Both the position numbers and the translations under genes were made by a program. The notes beneath the pieces are model-generated. The model was not told where the DNA came from. It saw nothing but the letters and a program-made list of their open reading frames with translations, and ran no database searches. Shown here in pieces: positions 17,188-25,122 of a stretch of DNA of 35,214 nt (its first letter is position 1; each line of letters starts with the position of its first letter). The DNA comes from Bradyrhizobiaceae bacterium (GTDB lineage Bacteria > Pseudomonadota > Alphaproteobacteria > Rhizobiales > Xanthobacteraceae). The DNA lies in contig CANKHA010000026.1 of the NCBI GenBank assembly GCA_947481685.1, positions 1-35,214 on the forward strand, given 5' to 3'.

Positions 17188-17889
17188 ATGAGCATCGAAT
17201 ACGTGATTACCCCGCCGCCGGCCCCATCGCTGCCGGTTGCCGGAAGTTCCAAGCTGTTCCCGGTGCGCCGTATCTGGTGCGTAGGCCGCAACTATCTCGA
17301 ACACATCCGCGAGATGGGCAATGACGAGCGCGAGCCGCCGTTCTTCTTCGCCAAGCCGTCCGACGCGCTGGTGCGCGATGGCGCGACGATCCCCTACCCG
17401 ACGCTGACCAAGGATTTCCATTTCGAGGTCGAGCTTGTGGTCGCGCTCAAGAGCGGGGGACGCAGCATTCCGGCCGACAAGGCCAATGACTGCATCTACG
17501 GCTATGGCGTCGGCATCGACCTCACCCGCCGCGACTTGCAGATCGCCTCGCGCAACATCAAGCAGCCGTGGGAAGTCGGAAAGTTCTTCGACAACTCCGC
17601 GCCCTGCTCTGCAGTGCGCCCAGCTTCCGAAATCGGCCACCCGGCCAAGGGCAAGATCACGCTCAAGGTCAACGGCGCGATGAAGCAGGAAGGCGATCTC
17701 GCGCAGATGATCTGGAACGTGCCCGAAACCATCTCGAAGCTCTCGGAGATGGTCGAGCTTGCAGCCGGCGACATCATCTACACCGGCACGCCCTCCGGCG
17801 TCGGCCCGGTGGTCGAAGGCGAAAAGATGGAATGCGAGATCGAGGGCGTTGGCAAGCTGACGATCTCAATCGGGCCGCGGCAGAAGTAA
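17188..17889 (+). CDS. Fumarylacetoacetate hydrolase-family protein, fumarylpyruvate hydrolase (NagK)-like
   Basis: A 233-aa FAH-fold hydrolase. It shows IWCVGRNYLEHIREMG at 29-44, REPPFFFAKPSDA at 48-60, the metal-binding FHFEVELVVAL (Glu80, Glu82) and GYGVGIDLTRRDLQ (Asp111), then DIIYTGTPSGVGPV near the end. The pattern is that of the NagK group, which cleaves fumarylpyruvate to fumarate and pyruvate in the gentisate route. No gentisate dioxygenase is adjacent, so the real substrate is open. The frame extends upstream into the ABC gene, but ATG 17188 aligns with homologues. It ends before a strong bidirectional terminator. Confidence 0.85.
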   Translation: MSIEYVITPPPAPSLPVAGSSKLFPVRRIWCVGRNYLEHIREMGNDEREPPFFFAKPSDALVRDGATIPYPTLTKDFHFEVELVVALKSGGRSIPADKANDCIYGYGVGIDLTRRDLQIASRNIKQPWEVGKFFDNSAPCSAVRPASEIGHPAKGKITLKVNGAMKQEGDLAQMIWNVPETISKLSEMVELAAGDIIYTGTPSGVGPVVEGEKMECEIEGVGKLTISIGPRQK

Positions 17890-17909
17890 CCGCACCGCAT
17901 CGACGATAA

Positions 17910-17939
17910 AAAAGGCCCGCTCCACCGAGCGGGCCTTTT
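17910..17939. terminator. Bidirectional rho-independent terminator
   Basis: A perfect 13-bp stem (AAAAGGCCCGCTC, loop CACC, GAGCGGGCCTTTT) with A- and T-tracts lies between the convergent FAH and GST genes. It should stop transcription in both directions. Confidence 0.92.
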
Positions 17940-17955
17940 CGTTTCCGTCACGCGA

Positions 17956-18564
17956 TTACTTGATCAGGCCTTCGGCCTTCATTGCTTCCTGCACCTTCGG
18001 ACGCGCGGCGATGCTGTCCCACCATTTCTTCACGTTCGGCCATTGCGCCATGTCCATCTCGAAGCGCTTGAGCCAGTTCGACACCACAAACATGTAGATG
18101 TCGGCCACGCTGAGCTTTTCGCCGTGCAGGTATTTGTGCGTGGCAAAATGCTTGTCGAGATAGGCGTAGCGCTTGGCCAGGTTCTCCTTGCAGATCTTCT
18201 TGTATTCTTCCGGCGTGGTGTCGCGGAACATCGGGCCAAAATTTTTGTGCAGTTCGGTACCGACGAAGGTGAGCCATTCGACGACGCGATAGCGGTCGAT
18301 GGAACCGCACGGTGGCACCAGGCCCGCGCACGCGTGCTGGTCGGCGATATATTCCAGCACGGCGGGATTTTCGGTGATGCGCTGACCGTCATCGAGTTCG
18401 ATGACCGGAACATAGCCTCGGGGATTGATCTGCCAGAAATCGGCGCCGCTCTTGGTCTTTTTGGTTTTGTTATCGACCTGTTCCAGATCGAATTTGGCCC
18501 CAGTCTCGCACAGCGCAATATGGGACGCAAGCGAGCAGGCACCGGGGGAAAAATACAGCTTCAT
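17956..18564 (-). CDS. Glutathione S-transferase, beta class
   Basis: A 202-aa cytosolic GST resembling bacterial GstA. The N-terminal thioredoxin-like domain begins MKLYFSPGACSLASHIALCE with the beta-class Cys10, continues with NPRGYVPVIELDDGQRITE (cis-Pro and glutathione-binding region) and NPAVLEYIADQ. The helical domain contains VEWLTFVGTELHKNFGPMF and the capping-box stretch EKLSVADIYMFVV. ATG 18564 has AGGAGA 7 nt upstream; a longer frame to 18693 would overlap the divergent gene. It may detoxify electrophiles; a maleylpyruvate isomerase-like role beside the FAH gene is conceivable but unsupported. Confidence 0.92.
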   Translation of the reverse strand: MKLYFSPGACSLASHIALCETGAKFDLEQVDNKTKKTKSGADFWQINPRGYVPVIELDDGQRITENPAVLEYIADQHACAGLVPPCGSIDRYRVVEWLTFVGTELHKNFGPMFRDTTPEEYKKICKENLAKRYAYLDKHFATHKYLHGEKLSVADIYMFVVSNWLKRFEMDMAQWPNVKKWWDSIAARPKVQEAMKAEGLIK

Positions 18565-18683
18565 GGACAAATCTCCTTGAGGGAACACATGGCGGGTCGC
18601 GACCTCATCTATGCCGGTGGACGGCAGGCCGCCAGAGGTTCGGCAGAATGCCTGCCGCCTGTTTCCAACGCCGCGAATATGCA

Positions 18684-19487
18684 ATGAGTTCACCCATGGA
18701 TGAATCTCCGATCCTCGTCGATATCCGCGCCGGCTATCGCGTCATTACTTTCAATCGCCCGCAGCGGCTCAATGCCTGCACCGAGGCGCTGCTGACGGCG
18801 CTGAACCAGGCGCTGGACGACGCGAAGGCCGATACAACCTGCCGTGCGCTGTTGCTCACCGGCGCGGGCCGCGCCTTCTGTACCGGCCAGGACCTCAATG
18901 ACCGGCTGGCACTGCCGGAAGAAAACGTCACCGGCGGGGCCCAGGAGGATTTCTACAATCCGCTTGTGCTCCGGTTGCGGGCGCTGCCCTTCCCTGTGGT
19001 CGCCGCCGTGAACGGCGTCGCCGCCGGTGCGGGAGCCAACATCGCGCTCGCCTGCGACATCGTGCTGGCCGCGCGTTCGGCAAGCTTCATCCAGTCCTTT
19101 GCAAGGGTCGGACTCATCCCGGATTCCGGCGGCACCTGGACATTACCGCGCCTGATCGGCCCGGCTCGCGCCCGTGCGCTGATGATGCTGGCGGAACCCC
19201 TGCCCGCGGAAACCGCACAAAGCTGGGGCATGATCTGGAAGGTCGTGGATGATGCCGCGCTGATGAGCGAAGCGGAAAATCTCTGCGCGCAATTTGCGGC
19301 CGCGCCCACCCATGCGCTCGCCTTGATCAAGCAATCGCTCGATGCCAGTTGGGAGAATGACCTCTCGGCACAGCTCGATCTTGAGCGCGACTTCCAGCGC
19401 GAAGCCAGCCAGACCCCCGACTACGAAGAAGGGGTGCGCGCCTTCACCGAAAAGCGCACACCCCGTTTCACGGGCAAGAAAAAGTAA
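18684..19487 (+). CDS. paaG: Enoyl-CoA hydratase/isomerase, PaaG-like
   Basis: The 267-aa crotonase-fold protein matches PaaG, which isomerises ring-1,2-epoxyphenylacetyl-CoA to the oxepin in phenylacetate degradation. Diagnostic stretches are LLLTGAGRAFCTGQDLNDR at 59-77, FYNPLVLRLRALPFPVVAAV, NGVAAGAGANIALACDIV (oxyanion hole), ARVGLIPDSGGTWTLPR with the conserved Asp, and QLDLERDFQREASQTPDY. No other paa gene is in the window, so it may be a paralogue used elsewhere. The start could also be ATG 18696. It is divergent from the GST gene. Confidence 0.85.
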   Translation: MSSPMDESPILVDIRAGYRVITFNRPQRLNACTEALLTALNQALDDAKADTTCRALLLTGAGRAFCTGQDLNDRLALPEENVTGGAQEDFYNPLVLRLRALPFPVVAAVNGVAAGAGANIALACDIVLAARSASFIQSFARVGLIPDSGGTWTLPRLIGPARARALMMLAEPLPAETAQSWGMIWKVVDDAALMSEAENLCAQFAAAPTHALALIKQSLDASWENDLSAQLDLERDFQREASQTPDYEEGVRAFTEKRTPRFTGKKK

Positions 19488-19489
19488 GA

Positions 19490-20077
19490 CTACGCGGTAG
19501 CCGCAGCCTGCTTCACGCGCACCTTAGTGGCGATCGGGCCGGTATCGCCAACGTCCTCGACGTAATAGACCTCTTCGCGCAGTTGCAGCGCATCGAAGTC
19601 ACCGGTCAGAAGACTGTTGCGGTGGAAGTAAAGCTGTCCGCCTTCCTTGGTCAGCAGAAATCCGAAATCACGGTCGGGATTGATTTCGGTGACCTGCCCA
19701 AGGTTCTGATGGCCGGATTCATGCCGCGCTTCCTGTTTGTGGTCCTTCAGCTTGTCCTTGAAATCACGCAACTGGCGTTCCGCGATGCGGAAGGCTTCGT
19801 TGATGGCGTTGCGCAAATCCGGATGCTGGAATTTTTGCTGCAGGCGCTCCGGTTCATGGGCCACCACCAGATCCTTGCGGCCGGGAATGCCCATCTCGAT
19901 CCGCACCACCGGCGGGATGGTATCGTTGGCGTTGGTTGCACGATGATCGACCCGCACGCGGCAGAAGGTAATCCGATCGTAAATCGATTCCAGATCGGCT
20001 ACGCGGGCACGGATTTCTTCTTCGGCCCAGGCCGAATGGTCCATGTTGTGGAAAGCAATATCGAGTGGAATTTGCAT
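19490..20077 (-). CDS. Ribosome hibernation factor (HPF/RaiA) fused to a cold-shock domain
   Basis: A 195-aa protein with two parts. Residues 1-105 resemble the HPF/RaiA sigma-54 modulation domain that binds the 30S subunit (MQIPLDIAFHNMDHSAWAEE at the start, later IYDRITFCRVRVDHR). After a charged linker, residues about 125-190 resemble a CspA-type OB fold: LGQVTEINPDRDFGFLLTKE (RNP1-like FGFLLT) and GQLYFHRNSLL (RNP2-like LYFHRN). It would act on ribosomes or RNA under stress. ATG 20077 has GGGAG about 12 nt upstream; the longer frame to 20134 is unlikely. It meets paaG convergently with 2 bp between stops. Confidence 0.85.
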   Translation of the reverse strand: MQIPLDIAFHNMDHSAWAEEEIRARVADLESIYDRITFCRVRVDHRATNANDTIPPVVRIEMGIPGRKDLVVAHEPERLQQKFQHPDLRNAINEAFRIAERQLRDFKDKLKDHKQEARHESGHQNLGQVTEINPDRDFGFLLTKEGGQLYFHRNSLLTGDFDALQLREEVYYVEDVGDTGPIATKVRVKQAAATA

Positions 20078-20248
20078 AATGTGCTGTCTCCCAATGGCTC
20101 TCTTGAAATTGAGCCTATGACAGAAAACGCACAAGAGGCTGGATAGTTTCCCGCCTTACCGCCGTAAGTGCTTGCAAAATTTCTGTCTTTTCGTCGCAGC
20201 CGCGCTTGACTTGCCGGCGGCGCGCGCGAGCAGCAATCGCGTCAATGC

Positions 20249-21751
20249 TTAGGAAAACAGCAGCGACTTGATCACCATCGGCACCACGCCGGGGGGCGTG
20301 ATCATGGTACCGACATCGACATAGTCGAAGTCCTGCAACTGCACGCCGTCGATGGAGATGACGTGACCGGGGAATTTCAGCTCGCTTTCGAGCAGATGCC
20401 CGAAGGTGCGGCCGACGTCGCCCTCAATCGTAAGGAACAGGATATCGCCAGCCTTGCGGCCCTTGCCCACCGCCGCGACGATGCCTTCGGCCGCAGCGCG
20501 CAGGCGTGAATATTCCGGGTCGCCCGCCCAGGTGAAAGCAATCGCCATGCGCGCGGTGCTTCCCAGATCGGCCTGCTGCAGTTTGCTGGTGATAGCATCG
20601 GCGAAGGCTTTGGTGTCGATCGTCGTACCGGACATATCCATATCGACATGAACGACCGGTACATTATGCACCGGCAGCACCTCGCCTTCCGGCAGATAGA
20701 TGGTCTTGCCACTCACCTGCACGGTGAACTGCGACGCACCGATCACGGTGGCGCGGATGCGCTGGCCGGCATCGACCACGGTGATCTTGCTGCGTTTGCT
20801 GAGCTGAATGCCGATCTCGGCAGCAAGAAGCCGCGCGATGTCGCCGTGTTCCTTGGTCTCATAGCCGAAGATGTATTCGGCAACACCGCCTGAGACGGTG
20901 AGAAATTCCGGCTCGACCGGGCGCGCAAGCGGCTCGGTCAGCTCAAGCTTACGGCCGAGGTCGTCCTTCGCGCCATCCGTGATCTGATCGACCGCCAGTG
21001 TCGCGAGACGCGTTGCAATGGCCTTGCGGTTCTTCAACTCGCCCATGGCGCGCATGTCGGCCTTGATGCCGAGTTCTTCCGCGACAAGCTTCGCGCTGTC
21101 GTCGATACGGGTCCACGCGCCATAGGCATCGACCGCCAGCAGGCGTCCGCCTACAGCGAAGGCTGCAACGCCCAGAATCTTGCCCTTGTCGATCAGGGCC
21201 AGCTTGGTGGTGCCACCGCCAATGTCGCAATGGAGCACGCAGGCATTGCGCGCCTTCGAAAGCGCGACAGCGCCCGAACCATGCGCCGCGAGTGTGCATT
21301 CCAGCTTGTGGCCCGCGGTGGCGCAGACGAACTTGCCGGCTTCCGCCGCAAACAGATCGTCGATCGCGCGCGCATTGGTTTTCTTGATCGCCTCGCCGGT
21401 AAGGATCACCGCGCCGGAATCGACGTCGGCGCGGGTGAAGCCCGCGTCGTGATAGGCCTGATGGATGAAGGCGCCGAGTTTCTTGGCATCGATGGTGCCA
21501 TCCGGCTCGAACGGCGTGAGCATGATCGGCGAACGCCACAGCACTTCGCGGCCGACGACAAGGAAGCGGCTGGAGAGCCCGAGCGCCTGGCGTTGCAGCG
21601 TGACCTTGGCGAACAGCAGATGCGAGGTGGAGGAGCCGATATCGATGCCGATGGTCCGGAGCTCGATATTGTCCTGGCTCCAGATGAAGCGCGCGAGGGC
21701 CTCGCGGTCGGCTTCGGTGGCGTGTTCGTGCTCGAAATCCAAGTCGTGCAT
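20249..21751 (-). CDS. eutA: EutA-like ethanolamine ammonia-lyase reactivase
   Basis: A 500-aa ASKHA-fold protein of the EutA family, which in known systems uses ATP to replace damaged B12 in ethanolamine ammonia-lyase. The N-terminal HDLDFEHEH, then WSQDNIELRTIGIDIGSSTSH (phosphate-1 motif at 35-44), CDIGGGTTKLALI (phosphate-2 at 175-187) and TVSGGVAEYIFG (adenosine motif at 286-296) are all present, so ATP binding looks intact. There is no eutB, eutC or microcompartment gene in the window. Either the lyase is elsewhere or the protein serves another enzyme. It reads towards the hibernation factor, 171 bp away. Confidence 0.85.
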   Translation of the reverse strand: MHDLDFEHEHATEADREALARFIWSQDNIELRTIGIDIGSSTSHLLFAKVTLQRQALGLSSRFLVVGREVLWRSPIMLTPFEPDGTIDAKKLGAFIHQAYHDAGFTRADVDSGAVILTGEAIKKTNARAIDDLFAAEAGKFVCATAGHKLECTLAAHGSGAVALSKARNACVLHCDIGGGTTKLALIDKGKILGVAAFAVGGRLLAVDAYGAWTRIDDSAKLVAEELGIKADMRAMGELKNRKAIATRLATLAVDQITDGAKDDLGRKLELTEPLARPVEPEFLTVSGGVAEYIFGYETKEHGDIARLLAAEIGIQLSKRSKITVVDAGQRIRATVIGASQFTVQVSGKTIYLPEGEVLPVHNVPVVHVDMDMSGTTIDTKAFADAITSKLQQADLGSTARMAIAFTWAGDPEYSRLRAAAEGIVAAVGKGRKAGDILFLTIEGDVGRTFGHLLESELKFPGHVISIDGVQLQDFDYVDVGTMITPPGVVPMVIKSLLFS

Positions 21752-21897
21752 AGCCTTTTAGGGTTCCTTCGAGATTGACCTCTCACCTAGCACGGCGGGG
21801 ATTGGGCGCAAGGGCGGCGGAGTCTAAGGCCGAGTGGCCGTGGCTGTGGCAGGCATTTATCCGGGCTATTATAATGCCGCGGACAGGGGTGGGCTCA

Positions 21898-22365
21898 ATG
21901 CATATCGCGCGAAAACCGGCACCATGGCTTTGCGGGCTGGCCTTTCTGGCTGCGCTTTCCCCGGGCGTTTCGCAGGCGCAGCAATATCCCACGGGTGTCC
22001 GCGGTGCGTGGATCACCTCCTACGCGGAAGAGAATGTCTGCAAAGCGACCGAAGACCCCTCCACAAATGAGGGCTTGCTGAGGATCGATGCGAAGGAAGC
22101 GCGGTTCTATGAGTCTTTGTGCAGCGTGAAGCGCGCAAGGCCCGCGGAGACTAGCGACGGCACGCCGGTCGAGCTGACGCTGTCCTGTGGTGGCGAAGGC
22201 GAACTTTGGAGCACACGCGAAATCTGGAGCGTCACACAAGTGGGCTCGCGCAAGGCGCTGGTGATGACCAGGCTGGAGTCGTCAGCACCGGTCACGGCCG
22301 GCAGCAAGAAGCAGACCCCCATGCGCCGGCAGTTGGGTGCGCAGCTTTATCTGGCCTGCGAGTAG
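21898..22365 (+). CDS. Small exported protein of unknown function
   Basis: A 155-aa product with a Sec signal peptide (MHIARKPAPWLCGLAFLAAL, cleavage near SQA/QQYP). The mature protein is about 127 residues with four cysteines (ENVCKAT, ESLCSVK, LSCGGEG, LYLACE), enough for two periplasmic disulfides. The order of short beta segments (RGAWITSYAEE, GEGELWSTREIWSVTQVG, KALVMTRLESS) suggests a small beta-sandwich. No family is recognised. ATG 21898 follows AGGGGTGGG; longer starts would destroy the signal peptide. It lies between the divergent eutA and the convergent cupin pair. Confidence 0.7.
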   Translation: MHIARKPAPWLCGLAFLAALSPGVSQAQQYPTGVRGAWITSYAEENVCKATEDPSTNEGLLRIDAKEARFYESLCSVKRARPAETSDGTPVELTLSCGGEGELWSTREIWSVTQVGSRKALVMTRLESSAPVTAGSKKQTPMRRQLGAQLYLACE

Positions 22366-22374
22366 CGCGGCGGC

Positions 22375-23349
22375 TTACCGCTTCGGCGTGACGCCCTTGG
22401 CCGCAATCGCGGCGAGCCACTCTTTATGAATGCGCGGATCCTGCTCGGCGCGCGGGATCGTGGCCGCGCCGGCGGCATAAACACTGGTGTCTCCATAGGA
22501 CGCGCGCCGGTGGCGGAATATCGGCTGCTGCTGGCTGCCCATCTGCACATCGAGATAACGCGCAGGCGCTCCACCGGCATTGAACTGCTGCTGGAAGTGC
22601 ATGCCCGGGGCAGCATAGACCACGCCGTGATGCCAAGGCATGCGCGTGAAATCCTGTGCGCCCTCTTCCCACACCAGAAGATAGCCTTCGCCATCGACGC
22701 CAAAGTAATGCGCGCCAGGCATCTGGCGGAATGCCTGCGCATAGGTGCCGGGCGCAAGCTCGGTGATGTCGCTCGAGAGCGTGCCCCTGGCCAGCGTCAA
22801 AGGACCGGCGGTCTGTTGGGTGAGATCGGCCACCACCTCAGCGCCGCCATGCCGCTCGGCAAAGCGTACCGGCGTTTCGAATACGAAGGCTTCGCTGCGG
22901 AAGAGATTGAACAGATAACGCAGGTCGCCGATGGCGGCGAAACGCGCGGGCGCCGCCGAAGTATTTCGATGGCGGTAGCGCGCGTTCATCGGCAGGGCGA
23001 AGAGGCTCTTCGGTCCCCACGCGATCACCTGCGTATGACCGTCTGGCGCCTCGAATTCGGTCGTGCCGTTTCCTTCCAGCACGTAGCAAAGCTGTTCGTA
23101 GAGATGCTGGTGCGACGCGGAACCGGAATTCGGCGGCAGCTCGATCACCATCACCGAAAGAAAATCGTCGCGGCCGTCGAGATGAACAAAAGCGCCGTTG
23201 ACGCCGAAGCGCGCCCAGGGCTTCACCGCAGCCTTGAGCATATCCACTGACGCGCCGGTATGGACCGGCACGCCTTCCGCCCTGGCCCAGTCTTCATAGG
23301 AATCGACCAGGAATTTGCCCGCAGGCGCGGGCTGGTTGATTTCCTCCAT
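22375..23349 (-). CDS. Bicupin protein, second metal site lost
   Basis: A 324-aa double-stranded beta-helix protein, paralogous to its upstream neighbour. Cupin 1 keeps His82, Glu85 (HQHLYEQ) and His127 (RYRHRN), the expected metal ligands. In cupin 2 the positions matching His235/His237 and His281/His283 of the neighbour are Phe207/Gln209 and Gln253/Gln255, so that site is dead. The look is of gentisate-dioxygenase-like or regulatory bicupins; I do not assign a reaction. Its ATG overlaps the neighbour's stop (TGATG), giving tight coupling. It is convergent with the small exported protein. Confidence 0.75.
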   Translation of the reverse strand: MEEINQPAPAGKFLVDSYEDWARAEGVPVHTGASVDMLKAAVKPWARFGVNGAFVHLDGRDDFLSVMVIELPPNSGSASHQHLYEQLCYVLEGNGTTEFEAPDGHTQVIAWGPKSLFALPMNARYRHRNTSAAPARFAAIGDLRYLFNLFRSEAFVFETPVRFAERHGGAEVVADLTQQTAGPLTLARGTLSSDITELAPGTYAQAFRQMPGAHYFGVDGEGYLLVWEEGAQDFTRMPWHHGVVYAAPGMHFQQQFNAGGAPARYLDVQMGSQQQPIFRHRRASYGDTSVYAAGAATIPRAEQDPRIHKEWLAAIAAKGVTPKR

Positions 23350-24455
23350 CACGCACCACCCTTGGTGAAGGGGATCTCGTCGATGAACGTGCCCATTTTC
23401 GAGGTCACGCCATGTTTGGCGATCTCGTTCAGCCACAATTGGTGAATGCGCGGATCCTGATCCGGATATTCAACCTGCGCCCCGCCCTGCTTGACGTCCT
23501 TGTCGACGCCGACATCCCAGATCTCGCGCTTCATCTTCAACAGCGGATAGCGCACGGTGCCGATCTGCAACGCGAGGTAGCGCGACGGATGGTTCGCCAC
23601 ATTGAAGTGCTGGTGGAACATCGAATCCGGCGGGCAATACACCACCCCATGTTCCCAGTTCACCCGCACGAAATCCGGATCGTTCTCGTGCCACAGCAGG
23701 GAATAACCTTCTCCGGTGACCGCGAACACGCAAACGCCGTCGAAATGGCGGTGGCCTTTCTTGTAGGTTCCCACCGGCATTTCCGAGGAATGCGCGCCGA
23801 TGGTGTTATCCGCGAGCATGAATCGCAGCATCGAGCCGCCAGCCCCGCGCGCCGCCCAGGACTTAAGCTCAAACGAGGATAAGTCGGATACGAAATTGGT
23901 CTCCCACTGGTGGCGGCCGGGGCGGATTCCGATGAATTCACCCTCCCCAGAAAAATAATTTTCACCGCCAATTCGCTCCGGAAAACTGGCCGGGCAGTTG
24001 AAAATGAACTCCTCATTTCGGAAGCGATTCAATACGAAGATCATGTTGTTCGCGGACGCAAACCTCGCGGGCTCGAGACCCGATCCGTTGAAGTGCTGAT
24101 GCTTTACGTTGAGCGGAATCGAAAACAGACTTTTCGGTCCCCACTCGAAACTGTGCTTGCGTCCATCTTCAGTCGTTACCACCGTCGAGCCATGGCCGGA
24201 GATGACGTAAATCACCTCCTCGCAGATGTGCTGTAACGGCGCGGATTTTCCGCCCGGCGGCAGTTCGAATGCGAAGATGGAAAGGAAGTCGTCGCGTCCC
24301 TTCAAATGACAGAACGCGCCATGCATGCCGTAGCGATCCCACGGCTTTACCGGCACCTTGCGAATATCGATGCCGAAGTCTTCAACAACAGGGACGCCCT
24401 GGCGCGCGACCCATTCCAAATAGGGATCGTGCAACGTTTCGGAATTCGATGTCAT
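23349..24455 (-). CDS. Bicupin protein with both metal sites present
   Basis: A 368-aa bicupin. Cupin 1 has LQHICEE (His76, Glu79/80) and KHQHFN (His119, His121). Cupin 2 has GHRHFDG (His235, His237) and MFHQHFN (His281, His283). WGPKSLFSIPLNVKHQHFN closely parallels the downstream paralogue. A C-terminal tail of about 65 residues (QDPRIHQLWLNEIAKHGVTS) is partly shared. It could be a ring-cleavage or keto-acid-modifying dioxygenase, but no substrate is evident. The start is uncertain: ATG 24455 aligns with the paralogue, ATG 24494 is in frame upstream, and neither has a Shine-Dalgarno. It is divergent from the tct operon across about 200 bp that must hold both promoters. Confidence 0.75.
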   Translation of the reverse strand: MTSNSETLHDPYLEWVARQGVPVVEDFGIDIRKVPVKPWDRYGMHGAFCHLKGRDDFLSIFAFELPPGGKSAPLQHICEEVIYVISGHGSTVVTTEDGRKHSFEWGPKSLFSIPLNVKHQHFNGSGLEPARFASANNMIFVLNRFRNEEFIFNCPASFPERIGGENYFSGEGEFIGIRPGRHQWETNFVSDLSSFELKSWAARGAGGSMLRFMLADNTIGAHSSEMPVGTYKKGHRHFDGVCVFAVTGEGYSLLWHENDPDFVRVNWEHGVVYCPPDSMFHQHFNVANHPSRYLALQIGTVRYPLLKMKREIWDVGVDKDVKQGGAQVEYPDQDPRIHQLWLNEIAKHGVTSKMGTFIDEIPFTKGGA

Positions 24456-24653
24456 TTTTGATTTTTGGAAGAGGGGAAGCGAATTCCGGCTCATTCGGCA
24501 GGATACGGCATTCTATCCATTGTTGGCGACAATACTAGCCCCCTCCCGCGCCCAACGCTCAACTTGCCGGGGGTTTCGCCCAATCACCCCGACTGGTAGC
24601 GTTCTCATCAAGAACAAAACCCCGGGGGCGAACGGGGACAACCTGGTGAGGAA

Positions 24654-25121
24654 ATGCAAAAGCTGAATTTTAAGAACGGAGACGTGGTCTCCGGCGCAAT
24701 CCTGATTGCGCTCGGGACCTACATCATTATCCAGGCCAGCATCTGGCCCTATTACGAGGTCAATGGACCCGGGCCCGGCTTCTTTCCGCTGTGGTACGGG
24801 ATTCTGATGGTTCTGCTGTCGGTCGGGCTCATTATCTCGGCGGCACGCAAACCCAAGGAAGACAACGCAGACACCATTTTCACCATGGGCACCTGGCGGG
24901 CTCTGACGGTCTGGTTCGGGCTCGTGGTCTGCCTGGTCGCGATGGCCTGGCTTGGCTTCAACATCGCCTTTACCCTCTTCACGGTCTTCCTTGTGAGTTA
25001 CGTGCTGGGCCGGCCCTGGATGACGGGCATCATTACTGGCATCGCGAGTTCCGCAGCCTTCTACGTCCTGTTCGCGGTCGTGCTCGGCGTGCAACTCCCC
25101 ACCAGCCCGTGGGGGTTCTAA
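24654..25121 (+). CDS. tctB: Tripartite tricarboxylate transporter small membrane subunit
   Basis: TctB is the four-helix small inner-membrane subunit of secondary transporters that use a periplasmic Bug-type receptor. The 155-aa protein has hydrophobic helices near 10-27, 46-62, 83-103 and 118-146, with the family segment GPGPGFFPLWYGILM after the first helix. GTGAGGAA precedes the ATG. TctA starts 1 nt after its stop. The order tctB-tctA-tctC differs from the common tctC-tctB-tctA. Substrate is unknown; the family carries citrate, dicarboxylates, aromatic acids such as terephthalate, and others. Confidence 0.92.
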   Translation: MQKLNFKNGDVVSGAILIALGTYIIIQASIWPYYEVNGPGPGFFPLWYGILMVLLSVGLIISAARKPKEDNADTIFTMGTWRALTVWFGLVVCLVAMAWLGFNIAFTLFTVFLVSYVLGRPWMTGIITGIASSAAFYVLFAVVLGVQLPTSPWGF

Positions 25122-25122
25122 A

